A DNA stretch of 39,575 nt from Sphingopyxis sp. UBA6723 (GTDB lineage Bacteria > Pseudomonadota > Alphaproteobacteria > Sphingomonadales > Sphingomonadaceae): assembly GCF_002454115.1 (NCBI RefSeq), contig NZ_DKIH01000003.1:153461-193035 (forward strand). The letters run 5' to 3'. This document shows positions 32,514-39,575 of the stretch, piece after piece. The position numbers and the translations under genes were made by a program. How positions within the stretch are numbered: position 1 is the first letter of the stretch; the number at the start of each line of letters is the position of its first letter. The notes under the pieces were generated by a model, which did not search any database, was not told where the DNA came from, and was given only the letters and a program-made list of their open reading frames with translations.

Positions 32514-32735
32514 ATGGACTCGGATCACATCGACATTCGCCGCCGGATTCAGGCGCATAGCGCCCGCCAGCTGACGATCGCGCGGCTGAGCGCACCTGCC
32601 GATTGGCAGGGCGAGTTGCGGCAGGCGCTGGCGGCCCACCGCGAACCAGTGTCCATTTTTGCGGGCAGCGATCTGCGGCTGTTTTTGCAGAGTTTCGCGG
32701 TGTTTTTCACCGCGACGATGATGTTCTTGATCTGA
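32514..32735 (+). CDS. Small tail-anchored membrane protein under likely CtrA control
   Basis: A 73-residue protein: MDSDHIDIRRRIQAHSARQL, an amphipathic middle (LSAPADWQGELRQALAAHRE) and a C-terminal hydrophobic segment (LFLQSFAVFFTATMMFLI), so it is probably anchored by its tail. No family recognised. The ATG at 32514 has only a weak ribosome site; an in-frame TTG nine bases upstream is possible. Two tandem CtrA boxes lie 21-53 bases ahead, so it may be cell-cycle or motility related (inference). The 329-base stretch after it holds only a repeat. Confidence 0.65.
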   Translation: MDSDHIDIRRRIQAHSARQLTIARLSAPADWQGELRQALAAHREPVSIFAGSDLRLFLQSFAVFFTATMMFLI

Positions 32736-32789
32736 CGGCTGGTAGCGACCAGCAATTACCGTTGCTGGAAAGTGGGCGTTGGAAGAAGT

Positions 32790-33013
32790 TTCGCGCAGAG
32801 GCCGCAGAGGCCACAGAGTACGCAGAGAAGATCAAGGGACTCACGCGGAGGCGCGGAGACGCGGAGTTGAAGTCGTCGCGGACGGTTCTGCCGCTGGCTA
32901 GCCAAGCGATCCAGGCCTTTCATGATGAGCGGCTGTACCGCTCCTTCTTTCCTCTCCGCGGCTCCGCGCCTCCGCGTGAACAATATCAGGATCCTCTGCG
33001 CTCTCTGCGCGAA
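32790..33013. repeat. Long palindromic intergenic repeat, family C
   Basis: The 32736-33064 stretch has no gene. Within it TTCGCGCAGAGG at 32790 on the left and CCTCTGCGCTCTCTGCGCGAA ending at 33013 on the right are inverted ends, and the next inward blocks (ACGCGGAGGCGCGGAG near 32843 and CTCCGCGCCTCCGCGT near 32962) are inverted too. The middle (about 32868-32945) is single copy. No reading frame with good codon use is seen. Confidence 0.75.
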
Positions 33014-33064
33014 TTTCCTGCGGCCCTAAGTCCGCTGCCTACCCCAAACCGGCCGTCCGTCAGC

Positions 33065-34336
33065 CTAATCGCACGCCTTGTGCAGCTTCCACGCCAGCAC
33101 CGCCGACACGAGGCACATTGCCGCCACCATCAGCAGCGTGTCGTCGATTGTCAGCCCCATGCCGATCAGGACGCTCAGCAACAGCACCGCCGCGACCATG
33201 AAACCGGAATTGACGATATTGTTCGCGGCAACCGTCCGCGCAGTCTGCGACTTGGCGACCGTGGTGGTAAGGAAAGCGTAGAGCGGCACAACGAACATGC
33301 CGCCTGCAATTGCGATGCCGAGTAGGTCGAAAATGATGCGATCGCCTGCTGTCAGGGACAGGAATTCGCGCCAGTCCATCAAGGCGGCGCTATGGTGGCT
33401 CCACCCTTTCACATTCCACCACAGGTCGAGCACGAACAGGCTCATGACCAGCACCGACCCGGGCGAATAGCGGGCCGATACATGACCCTTCAGCAACCGG
33501 TTGACGATGATCGAACCGATCGCGACCCCGACCGAGAAAATGGCCGTGAACAGGGTCGCGACGGTGTTGTCGGCGCCCAGCGCGTTCTTGACCAGCGGAG
33601 GGAATTGGGCGGCCAGAATGGCGCCTATCGCCCAGAAAAAGCTGATCGACACGATCGCCAGGAACAGCCGCGGGATGTGCATCGTCGAATTGACCAGCCG
33701 CCAGGACGAGCGAAAGACATGATAGTCGATCTTCATCCCCTCTGCCTCGGTTTCCGGCGGCGCGGCGGGAACGAAGGTCGCGGTCAGTCGCCCGATCAAG
33801 GCAACCGCGATGATGCCGGGAATCGCGATATGCGGCGGCGTCAGACCGCCGACGATCGTCCCCATCAGGATCGCGATATAGGTTCCGGCCTCGACCCAGC
33901 CAGTCCCCGCGAGCACCTCGTCCTCCTCCAGATGCTGGGGCAGGATCGCGTATTTGATCGGGCCGAAGAAGGCCGAGTGCATCCCCATCGCGAACAGCGC
34001 CAGCAGCATGACCGGTACCAGATGCAGCCAGATGCCGATGGCGCCGACGATCATGATGAAAATTTCGGCGGTCTTGATCAGGCGGATCATCCGCGTCTTG
34101 TCGGTGCTGTCGGCGAGTTGCCCGGCCAGCGCCGAAAACAGGAAAAAGGGCAGGATGAACAGGCCCCCCGCCAGCGCGTTGAACCAGGCCTCCGTCTCCG
34201 GATCCTTATAGATCGTGAAGGTGACCAGGATCACCATCGCCATCTTGTAGAAATTGTCGTTGAAGGCGTTGAGGAACTGGGTAGCGAACAGGGGCAGAAA
34301 CCGGCGTTGCTTCATCAGCGCAAAGGAACCGGTCAT
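33065..34336 (-). CDS. MFS transporter, LplT (lysophospholipid transporter)-like
   Basis: A 423-residue membrane protein with about twelve helices. RRFLPLFATQFLNAFNDNFYKMAMVILVTF and the PFFLFSALAGQLADSTDKTRMIRLIKTAEIFIM loop are characteristic of the LplT/Aas-type MFS group that flips lysophospholipids inward for re-acylation; MGMHSAFFGPIKYAILPQHL and LAGTGWVEAGTYIAILMGTIVGG follow in family order. No acyltransferase domain is fused here. ATG 34336 is favoured; an upstream ATG at 34363 would add nine residues. Divergent from pgsA, a phospholipid synthesis gene, which fits a membrane-lipid role. Confidence 0.85.
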   Translation of the reverse strand: MTGSFALMKQRRFLPLFATQFLNAFNDNFYKMAMVILVTFTIYKDPETEAWFNALAGGLFILPFFLFSALAGQLADSTDKTRMIRLIKTAEIFIMIVGAIGIWLHLVPVMLLALFAMGMHSAFFGPIKYAILPQHLEEDEVLAGTGWVEAGTYIAILMGTIVGGLTPPHIAIPGIIAVALIGRLTATFVPAAPPETEAEGMKIDYHVFRSSWRLVNSTMHIPRLFLAIVSISFFWAIGAILAAQFPPLVKNALGADNTVATLFTAIFSVGVAIGSIIVNRLLKGHVSARYSPGSVLVMSLFVLDLWWNVKGWSHHSAALMDWREFLSLTAGDRIIFDLLGIAIAGGMFVVPLYAFLTTTVAKSQTARTVAANNIVNSGFMVAAVLLLSVLIGMGLTIDDTLLMVAAMCLVSAVLAWKLHKACD

Positions 34337-34483
34337 TGAAAATCCACTTTTGCAGCCTGACATTGCGACGGCGCCGATGCATCACGGCAATATGGTTGTC
34401 GCGCGTGGGGCTTATCGGTTAGGGCGGACGCGGTCAAAGCCCATTTTGGGCCGGACGAAACACGGGCGCTGGAATCAGGGATC

Positions 34484-35056
34484 ATGCTCAGTCTTCCGAA
34501 CATCCTGACATTGTCGCGCATTTTGGCGGTGCCCATTTTGCTGTTCCTGCTGTGGCCGGGAGTGGTCGAGGGTTCGCACCAGCCCAAGCCGATCGATTAT
34601 GCGCTGGCGTTCGGTCTGTACTGCCTGATGGGCATTACCGATTATTTTGACGGTTATGTGGCACGCTCGCGCGGCATCGTGTCGCGACTGGGGGCTTTCC
34701 TCGATCCGATCGCCGACAAGATCATGATTGCGGCGGTCATCCTGCTGCTCGTCTTTACCCGCGACATCACCGGCTATCATGTCATCGCGGCGCTGATGAT
34801 CCTGCTGCGCGAGATCATCGTGTCGGGGCTGCGCGAATTTCTGGCGACGTTACAGGTGTCGATGCCGGTAACACAGCTGGCGAAATGGAAGACGACCTTT
34901 CAGCTCGTCGCCTTCGGTGCACTGATCCTGGCCGGGGCACTGCCTGCGCTGGAGTGGGTCAAGCTGGTCGGGCTGGCGTCGCTGTGGGGCGCCGCGGTGC
35001 TGACGCTGATCACCGGCTGGGATTATCTGCGCGTCGGCCTGAAGCATATGGATTGA
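34484..35056 (+). CDS. pgsA: CDP-diacylglycerol-glycerol-3-phosphate 3-phosphatidyltransferase
   Basis: A 190-residue membrane enzyme starting MLSLPNILTLSRILAVPILL. The CDP-alcohol phosphotransferase motif is complete: DYFDGYVARSRGIVSRLG followed by AFLDPIADK (D-x2-D-G-x2-A-R-x8-G-x3-D-x3-D). Makes phosphatidylglycerol phosphate from CDP-diacylglycerol. Four or five hydrophobic helices. Followed after six bases by moaD, so pgsA-moaD-moaE form one operon. Confidence 0.95.
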   Translation: MLSLPNILTLSRILAVPILLFLLWPGVVEGSHQPKPIDYALAFGLYCLMGITDYFDGYVARSRGIVSRLGAFLDPIADKIMIAAVILLLVFTRDITGYHVIAALMILLREIIVSGLREFLATLQVSMPVTQLAKWKTTFQLVAFGALILAGALPALEWVKLVGLASLWGAAVLTLITGWDYLRVGLKHMD

Positions 35057-35062
35057 GCGCGC

Positions 35063-35320
35063 ATGGCGCTGAATATCGCATATTTTGCCTGGGTACGCGA
35101 GCGGATGGGGGCGGCTGAGGAGGTCGTCGAGCTGCCCGCCGATGTTAACGATCTGACTGCGTTGCTGGCGTGGCTGGCGGCGCGCGACGCGCGGGGGGCG
35201 TCGGCCTTTGCCGAGCCGCAGCGGATTCGCGCCGCGATCGATGGCGTGATGATGGGGCCGGGGGCGCCGCTGATCGGCGCGCGCGAGGTGGCGCTGTTCC
35301 CGCCAGTGACCGGCGGATGA
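35063..35320 (+). CDS. moaD: Molybdopterin synthase sulfur carrier subunit MoaD
   Basis: An 85-residue beta-grasp protein ending in the diagnostic Gly-Gly (ALFPPVTGG), which is adenylylated and thiocarboxylated. Other family marks: YFAWVRERMGAAEEVVELP at the N-terminus. With MoaE it converts cyclic pyranopterin monophosphate to molybdopterin. The stop overlaps the moaE ATG by four bases. Confidence 0.94.
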   Translation: MALNIAYFAWVRERMGAAEEVVELPADVNDLTALLAWLAARDARGASAFAEPQRIRAAIDGVMMGPGAPLIGAREVALFPPVTGG

Positions 35321-35757
35321 TCCGCGTCGCAGTGCAGGCTGCGGCGATCGATGTCGGCGCCGAGTTCGGCCGGCACGATGCTGGGGGCCATGGCGCCAGC
35401 GCCAGCTTTGTCGGGCGGGTACGCGGTGATGGTGGGCTGACCGAACTGTTCCTGGAGCATCACCCGGTGATGACCGAAGCGGGGCTGAGCGATCTGGCGC
35501 ATGCTGCCGCCGACCGCTGGCAACTGGCGGCGCTGACGTTGATCCACCGGGTCGGGGCGATGGCGCCGGGCGACACGATCGTGCTGGTGCTGGCAAGCAG
35601 TCCGCATCGCAGCGAGGCGCTGGCGGCGTGCGAGTTTCTGATCGACCGGCTGAAGACCGATGTGATGTTGTGGAAGCGTGAGACGTTTGGCGATGGGCGC
35701 GTGGCGTGGGTCGAGGCGCGGGCCGGGGATGCGGTACGGGCGGAGCGGTGGGGGTGA
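35317..35757 (+). CDS. moaE: Molybdopterin synthase catalytic subunit MoaE
   Basis: A 146-residue protein with the MoaE core: GASASFVGRVRGDGGLTELFLEHHPVMTE, LTLIHRVGAMAPGDTIVLVLASSPHRSEALAACEFLIDRLKTDVMLWKRE, in which the two lysines of LKTDVMLWKRE are the catalytic pair. Start at 35317 from the ATGA overlap with moaD; a longer frame was dropped. Partner of MoaD. A family A palindromic repeat follows the stop. Confidence 0.95.
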   Translation: MIRVAVQAAAIDVGAEFGRHDAGGHGASASFVGRVRGDGGLTELFLEHHPVMTEAGLSDLAHAAADRWQLAALTLIHRVGAMAPGDTIVLVLASSPHRSEALAACEFLIDRLKTDVMLWKRETFGDGRVAWVEARAGDAVRAERWG

Positions 35758-35765
35758 GCTAAATT

Positions 35766-35845
35766 CCGTTCGTCTCGAGCGAAGTCGAGAGACGCGCGGT
35801 TCGAGCGTGCCTTTGCGTGTCTCGACTTCGCTCGACACGAACGGG
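35766..35845. repeat. Palindromic intergenic repeat, family A copy 2
   Basis: CCGTTCGTCTCGAGCGAAGTCGAGA and its near-complement at 35819-35845 (one mismatch) form long arms around a variable middle. Same core as the element at 1668-1741. It lies between the convergent moaE and oxyR and would make a strong hairpin in either transcript, so it may double as a terminator. Confidence 0.87.
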
Positions 35846-35860
35846 AAGTGGGGTTCGCGC

Positions 35861-36766
35861 TTAACTCGCCCGGTGTTTCCGGAAAATATCCGCCAGCATC
35901 TTGAACTCGTCCGCCCGCGGGCTGCCCTTGCGCCACACCAGCGCGATCGTGCGCCAGTCGTGATCCGAGTCGAGCGGGCGGGTGTCGATGTCGGTGTGGT
36001 CGAGGATGCCGGCCTCGATCGCCATCTGCGGCAGCATCGTGATGCCGAGGCCATTGTCGACCATCTGGACCAACGTATGCAGCGACGTCCCCATCATCCG
36101 CGCCCCGGCGCGCAGTTCGGGACGGTTGCATGCGGCGAGGGCGTGGTCCTTCAGACAATGGCCGTCCTCCAGCATCAGCATCTGCGCCGGGTCGATCTGG
36201 TCGGCGCTGACCATCGCGGGCAGGTCTTCGGACTGGTCGCCGGGGAAGGCGACGAACAGCGCGTCGTCGAACAGCTCCTCGCTCTCGACATCGCCGCATG
36301 CGTAGGGGAGCGCGAGGAGCACGCAGTCGACGGTGCCATGGTGGAGCGATTCGCACGCCTGCGCGCTGGGTTCTTCGCGCAGGAACAGCTTGAGCGCCGG
36401 GCGTTCCTTGCGCAGCAGACGCAGCATGCCGGGAAGCAGGAAGGGGGCGATCGTTGGAATGACGCTCATCCGAAGGTCGCCGACCAGCGGCGCCGCAGCG
36501 GCGGCGGCCATGTCGGCGAGCTCCTCGGCCTCGCGCAGGACCCGGTGCGCCTTTTCGACGATGGCGTTGCCGAGCCCGGTGAAGCGGACGACGCGGCGGG
36601 TGCGCTCGACGAGGGTTTGGCCCAGCAACGTCTCAATCTCGCGGATGCCCGCGGATAGCGTCGATTGCGTCACGTTGCAGGCATCGGCGGCGCGGCCGAA
36701 ATGGCCATGTTCGTGCAGCGCGACCAGATATTGCATCTGCTTCAGCGTGGGGAGGTAATTGGACAT
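35861..36766 (-). CDS. oxyR: LysR-family peroxide sensor OxyR
   Basis: A 301-residue regulator: winged-helix domain with LKQMQYLVALHEHGHFGRAADACNVTQSTLSAGIREIE, then a substrate-type domain. The redox pair is present as MLEDGHCLKDHALAACNR (Cys204 and Cys213, nine apart as in the E. coli protein), with TSLHTLVQMVDNGLGITMLPQMA following. Oxidation makes the disulphide and activates peroxide defence genes. No katG or ahpC is adjacent. Convergent with moaE, divergent from the EF-hand gene. Confidence 0.94.
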   Translation of the reverse strand: MSNYLPTLKQMQYLVALHEHGHFGRAADACNVTQSTLSAGIREIETLLGQTLVERTRRVVRFTGLGNAIVEKAHRVLREAEELADMAAAAAAPLVGDLRMSVIPTIAPFLLPGMLRLLRKERPALKLFLREEPSAQACESLHHGTVDCVLLALPYACGDVESEELFDDALFVAFPGDQSEDLPAMVSADQIDPAQMLMLEDGHCLKDHALAACNRPELRAGARMMGTSLHTLVQMVDNGLGITMLPQMAIEAGILDHTDIDTRPLDSDHDWRTIALVWRKGSPRADEFKMLADIFRKHRAS

Positions 36767-36901
36767 TGATCGAATATAGCCATGAACCGGGTCGTTTTGA
36801 ATGGTTTTACCGATAATTATTTGCCGCCATAGTGGCGCCGATTGTTGCTGATTTCTGCGCTGCTGTGATAGCCAATGGGATCGGACGAGGCGGAGGGACG
36901 G

Positions 36902-37369
36902 ATGGCGATTTCCCGTTTTCTGATCGGCGGCGTGGCGAGTGCGCTGCTGCTGACCGGCGGCCTGTTTCTATGGGCGGGCTATACGCAGATTGCCGAAGAG
37001 GAGGTGCTGCCCGAGCCGCCGCCGGCGTTGGCCGCGATTCCGGTGGCGGGGGCGAATGCGCCGAAGCGCGGACCGGCGCCGCCTGCTCTGCCCGCCGCGA
37101 AAGAGGCGTCGCGCGAGGAGCGGCGGTTTAATCGCTTCGACCGCGATCGCAATGACCGGATCAGCCGCGTCGAGATGATGTCGTCACGGACGGCGGCATT
37201 TCGCAAGCTCGACAAGGATGGCAATAATCTGCTGACGTTCGAGGAATGGGCGGTGGCGACGGGCGAGCGGTTTGCGGGGGCCGATAGCGACAAGTCGGGT
37301 GATCTGACGCGCGCAGAGTTTGCGACGACGGCGCCGAAGCGGGCGGTGAAGGCGAAGTGTAATTGTTAA
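36902..37369 (+). CDS. EF-hand domain membrane-anchored protein
   Basis: A 155-residue protein: a hydrophobic N-terminal helix (FLIGGVASALLLTGGLFLWAGY), a Pro/Ala linker, then three EF-hand loops: DRDRNDRISRVE (80-91), DKDGNNLLTFEE (104-115) and DSDKSGDLTRAE (128-139), each with acidic residues at positions 1, 3 and 12. The C-terminus ends in KCNC. It may buffer or sense Ca2+ in the periplasm. The ATG at 36902 with GGAGGG four bases upstream is preferred over the ATG at 36875. Role unknown. Confidence 0.82.
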   Translation: MAISRFLIGGVASALLLTGGLFLWAGYTQIAEEEVLPEPPPALAAIPVAGANAPKRGPAPPALPAAKEASREERRFNRFDRDRNDRISRVEMMSSRTAAFRKLDKDGNNLLTFEEWAVATGERFAGADSDKSGDLTRAEFATTAPKRAVKAKCNC

Positions 37370-37373
37370 AATC

Positions 37374-37449
37374 GTCGCCCCCGCGAAGGCGGGGGCCGCT
37401 GGCAACCTTGCGCTACGCCGATAGCGGCCCCCGCCTTCGCGGGGGCGAC
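37374..37449. repeat. Palindromic intergenic repeat, family D
   Basis: Perfect 27-base inverted arms (37374-37400 and 37423-37449) of the type CCCCCGCGAAGGCGGGGGC around a 22-base loop. It fills the space between the convergent EF-hand gene (stop at 37369) and trmFO (stop at 37451) and probably acts as a two-way transcription end. Confidence 0.92.
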
Positions 37450-37450
37450 G

Positions 37451-38800
37451 CTATGCCGCCACGCCCTCCGCCACCTTCATCCACTCGGCCAGCGCAGCAC
37501 CCGCTCGCGCCGTATATCCTAGCTTGCGATCCTTCTTCCGCACATCCTCGGCCAATGGCGGAAACAACCCGAAATTGACGTTCATCGGCTGGTAGCTCGC
37601 GGCATCCGCGCCGCCGGTGATATGGCCGAGCAGCGCACCAAGCGCGGTCTCGCCCGGCGGCGGCGGCAGGGTGCGGCCCGCGAGCTCGGCAGCGGCAAAG
37701 CGCGCGGCGATCAGGCCGATGGCGGCGCTTTCGACATAGCCCTCGCAGCCGGTGATCTGTCCGGCAAAACGGATATGCGGTGCGGATTTGAGGCGGAGCT
37801 GCGCGTCGAGCAATTCGGGCGAGCGGATGAAGCTGTTGCGGTGGAGGCCGCCGAGGCGTGCGAACTCGGCCTTTTCGAGGCCGGGAATGGTGCGGAACAG
37901 CTCGACCTGCGCCGCGTGCTTCAGCTTGGTCTGGAAGCCGACCATGTTCCACAAGGTGCCGAGTGCATTGTCCTGGCGCAGCTGGACAACTGCGTAAGGC
38001 CAGCGCCCGGTGCGCGGATTGTCGAGGCCGACGCCCTTCATCGGGCCGAAACGGAGGGTTTCGGGTCCGCGTTCGGCCATCACCTCGATCGGCATGCAGC
38101 CTTCGAAATAGGGGGTGTTCGTCTCCCATTCCTTGAACTCGGTCTTGTCGCCGTCGACCAGCCCCTGGACGAAGGCGTGATACTGGTCCTTGTCCATTGG
38201 GCAGTTGATATAATCCTTGCCGTCGCCGATCGGCCCGATCTTGTCCCAGCGGCTGGCCATCCACGCGATGTCCATGTCGATGCTGTCTCGGTAAACGATC
38301 GGCGCGATGGCATCGAAAAAGGCGAGGGCGTCCTTGCCGGTCGCGGCGCCGATGCTGTCGGCGAGGCTGGCGGCGGTGAGCGGGCCGGTGGCGACGATGG
38401 TCAGGCCTTCGCCGGGCAGCGTGTCGACACGTTCGCGGACGATGGTGATATTGGGGTGCGCTTCGAGCGCGCGGGTGACGCCGCCCGAAAAGAGGTCGCG
38501 ATCGACGGCGAGCGCCGACCCCGCGGGTACCTTGGTCGCGTCGGCTTCGCGCATGATGATCGAGTCGAGCGTCCGCATCTCGCGGTGGAGCAGGCCGACC
38601 GCATTGCTGTCCCCGTCGTCGCTGCGAAAGCTGTTGGAACAGACCATCTCCGCCAGCGCGTCGCCCTGATGCGCCGGGGTCATGTCGCCGCCGCCGCGCA
38701 TTTCGGAGAGGCGGACGCGGAAACCTGCCGCGGCGAGTTGCCAGGCGGCTTCGGACCCAGCGAGGCCGCCGCCGATGATGTGCACGTCGTATTGCGCCAT
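37451..38800 (-). CDS. trmFO: Folate/FAD-dependent tRNA (uracil-5-)-methyltransferase TrmFO
   Basis: A 449-residue flavoprotein starting MAQYDVHIIGGGLAGSEAAWQ (FAD fold, GGGLAG at 10-15), with the conserved EMVCSNSFRSDD (Cys54), EVMAERGPETLRFGPMKGVGLDNPRTG, YAVVQLRQDN, GQITGCEGYVESAAIGLIAAR and GHITGGADAASYQPMNVNFGLFPP. It makes ribothymidine at position 54 of tRNA using methylene-tetrahydrofolate, replacing the SAM enzyme TrmA. The stop lies two bases after a palindromic repeat. Confidence 0.97.
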   Translation of the reverse strand: MAQYDVHIIGGGLAGSEAAWQLAAAGFRVRLSEMRGGGDMTPAHQGDALAEMVCSNSFRSDDGDSNAVGLLHREMRTLDSIIMREADATKVPAGSALAVDRDLFSGGVTRALEAHPNITIVRERVDTLPGEGLTIVATGPLTAASLADSIGAATGKDALAFFDAIAPIVYRDSIDMDIAWMASRWDKIGPIGDGKDYINCPMDKDQYHAFVQGLVDGDKTEFKEWETNTPYFEGCMPIEVMAERGPETLRFGPMKGVGLDNPRTGRWPYAVVQLRQDNALGTLWNMVGFQTKLKHAAQVELFRTIPGLEKAEFARLGGLHRNSFIRSPELLDAQLRLKSAPHIRFAGQITGCEGYVESAAIGLIAARFAAAELAGRTLPPPPGETALGALLGHITGGADAASYQPMNVNFGLFPPLAEDVRKKDRKLGYTARAGAALAEWMKVAEGVAA

Positions 38801-38874
38801 TTACCCTATCCGTTGACTTGCGACCAATGCGCCGCGCAGTAGGCGGGTTGCGGGCAAGATGCAAAGGGGCGGGC

Positions 38875-39555
38875 ATGAGTGAGCAGGGTTGGGCCAGAGA
38901 CTGGGATCGCGCACGGTGGCTGTGGTGGGCGGCGCTGGCCGGCGGGATCAGCTATTTCGCGGCGGTGTATATGCGGCTCGACGGGCCGGCGATCTGGGCT
39001 TGGAAGGCGTCGGGAGTCGGGTTGCTCGCGGTGTGGGCGGCGGCGAATGCGCGCAGCACCGACGGCAAACTGATCGCGGCGGTGCTGGCGTTTGGGGCGC
39101 TGGGCGACTGGTTGCTCGATGCGGTCGGGATGCTGGCGGGGGCGGCGGCGTTCGCGACCGGGCATCTGATCGCGATCATATTGTATCTGCGCAACCGGCG
39201 GCCCAGTCTGACGTCGTCGCAACGGGCGCTGGCATGGCTGCTGGTGCCGCTGGCGTTGATCATCGCGTGGGGACTGACGCGCGGCGCCGAAGCGGCGCTG
39301 ATGGGAGCGGCGATTGCGTATACTGGTGGGGTCGCAATCATGGCGGCGACGGCGTGGATCAGCCGCTTTCCGCGCTATCGCACCGGCGTCGGCGCAATGG
39401 CGTTTCTGGCGAGCGATCTGTTCATTTTTGCGGGGGAGGGCGGGACGCTGAGCAAGGATTTGACCTTGTGGCTGGTGTGGCCGCTCTATTTTGGCGGGCA
39501 GGCGTTGATTGCGTGGGGGGTGGTGAGTACGCTGGCGAGGGAGGGGCGAAGCTGA
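38875..39555 (+). CDS. Lysoplasmalogenase-like (YhhN/TMEM86 family) membrane protein
   Basis: A 226-residue protein with seven to eight hydrophobic helices, including WWAALAGGISYFAAVYMRL, GLLAVWAAANA, AAVLAFGALGDWLLDAVGMLA and GVGAMAFLASDLFIFAGEGG. The FALGDWLLD and FLASDLFIF patterns, with paired aspartates in membrane helices, fit the YhhN/lysoplasmalogenase family that cleaves vinyl-ether lysophospholipids; the bacterial role is unclear. ATG 38875 after AAGGGGCGGG is preferred over ATG 38818. Divergent from trmFO. The last 20 bases of the window hold nothing. Confidence 0.75.
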   Translation: MSEQGWARDWDRARWLWWAALAGGISYFAAVYMRLDGPAIWAWKASGVGLLAVWAAANARSTDGKLIAAVLAFGALGDWLLDAVGMLAGAAAFATGHLIAIILYLRNRRPSLTSSQRALAWLLVPLALIIAWGLTRGAEAALMGAAIAYTGGVAIMAATAWISRFPRYRTGVGAMAFLASDLFIFAGEGGTLSKDLTLWLVWPLYFGGQALIAWGVVSTLAREGRS

Positions 39556-39575
39556 TCCTCCCTGTGGCGAAGCCA

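Noticed and set aside
37413..38876. 487-residue open frame on the minus strand
   Set aside because: Another frame of trmFO extended through the family D repeat; Arg/Pro-rich shadow with no motif.
1..39575. tRNA, rRNA, CRISPR, IS or prophage
   Set aside because: No cloverleaf with CCA-end context, no regularly spaced repeats, no transposase or phage genes were seen in the gene-free gaps or frames.

Overview
The window is a GC-rich, densely packed chromosomal segment from an alphaproteobacterium, most likely a sphingomonad and perhaps close to Sphingopyxis (inference). The evidence is the gene orders ispH-thrB-rnhA and argS-SPOR-nagZ-scpA-scpB-tatABC, the homoserine kinase of the aminoglycoside-phosphotransferase fold, an OxyR with both redox cysteines, CtrA-type boxes (TTAA-N7-TTAAC), and several intergenic palindromic repeats of the kind scattered through such genomes. 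No phage, plasmid, insertion sequence, CRISPR array, rRNA or tRNA was seen.

Layout. 1-4.7 kb: a polyamine/amine catabolism cluster with a cut-off class III aminotransferase, a DAO-type FAD oxidase, a glutamine-synthetase-like gamma-glutamylpolyamine ligase and, divergently, an omega-aminotransferase. 4.7-5.6 kb: a compact cold-shock group (csp, infA, a 46-residue small ORF and a 79-residue protein). 5.8-8.7 kb: a PhoR-like histidine kinase, a Tat-exported small protein and a fumarylacetoacetase-fold hydrolase, closed by a strong terminator. 8.7-15.8 kb: a Tad/Flp pilus operon read leftward as cpaA-cpaB-cpaC-cpaD-cpaE-tadB-tadC. The CpaF/TadA motor ATPase is missing from its usual place between cpaE and tadB, and no Flp pilin or TadE/F pseudopilin is present. 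15.8-20.5 kb: an FAD oxidoreductase, a YegP-like protein, the ispH-thrB-rnhA operon and a lipoprotein.

20.6-27.3 kb: housekeeping run argS, SPOR protein, nagZ, scpA, scpB, tatA, tatB, tatC, joined by short gaps or stop/start overlaps (protein synthesis, cell-wall recycling, chromosome segregation, folded-protein export), then an entericidin-type small lipoprotein. 27.5-32.4 kb: mgtE, a cyclophilin with a textbook terminator, a nitronate monooxygenase, nadC and a secreted RNase T2. 32.4-39.6 kb: a small tail-anchored protein behind two tandem CtrA boxes, an LplT-like MFS transporter, pgsA-moaD-moaE, oxyR, an EF-hand protein, trmFO and a lysoplasmalogenase-like membrane protein.

Most of the content is conserved core genome. 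The points that stand out are the Tad locus without its motor or pilin, the csp and infA reading frames that are in frame and separated by one stop and one codon with a TTG start, an unlisted 46-residue ORF with a good ribosome site, the tandem CtrA boxes, a LiuR-like operator between nadC and the nitronate monooxygenase, and four distinct families of palindromic intergenic repeat within 40 kb. All calls come from reading the sequence; no database search was possible.
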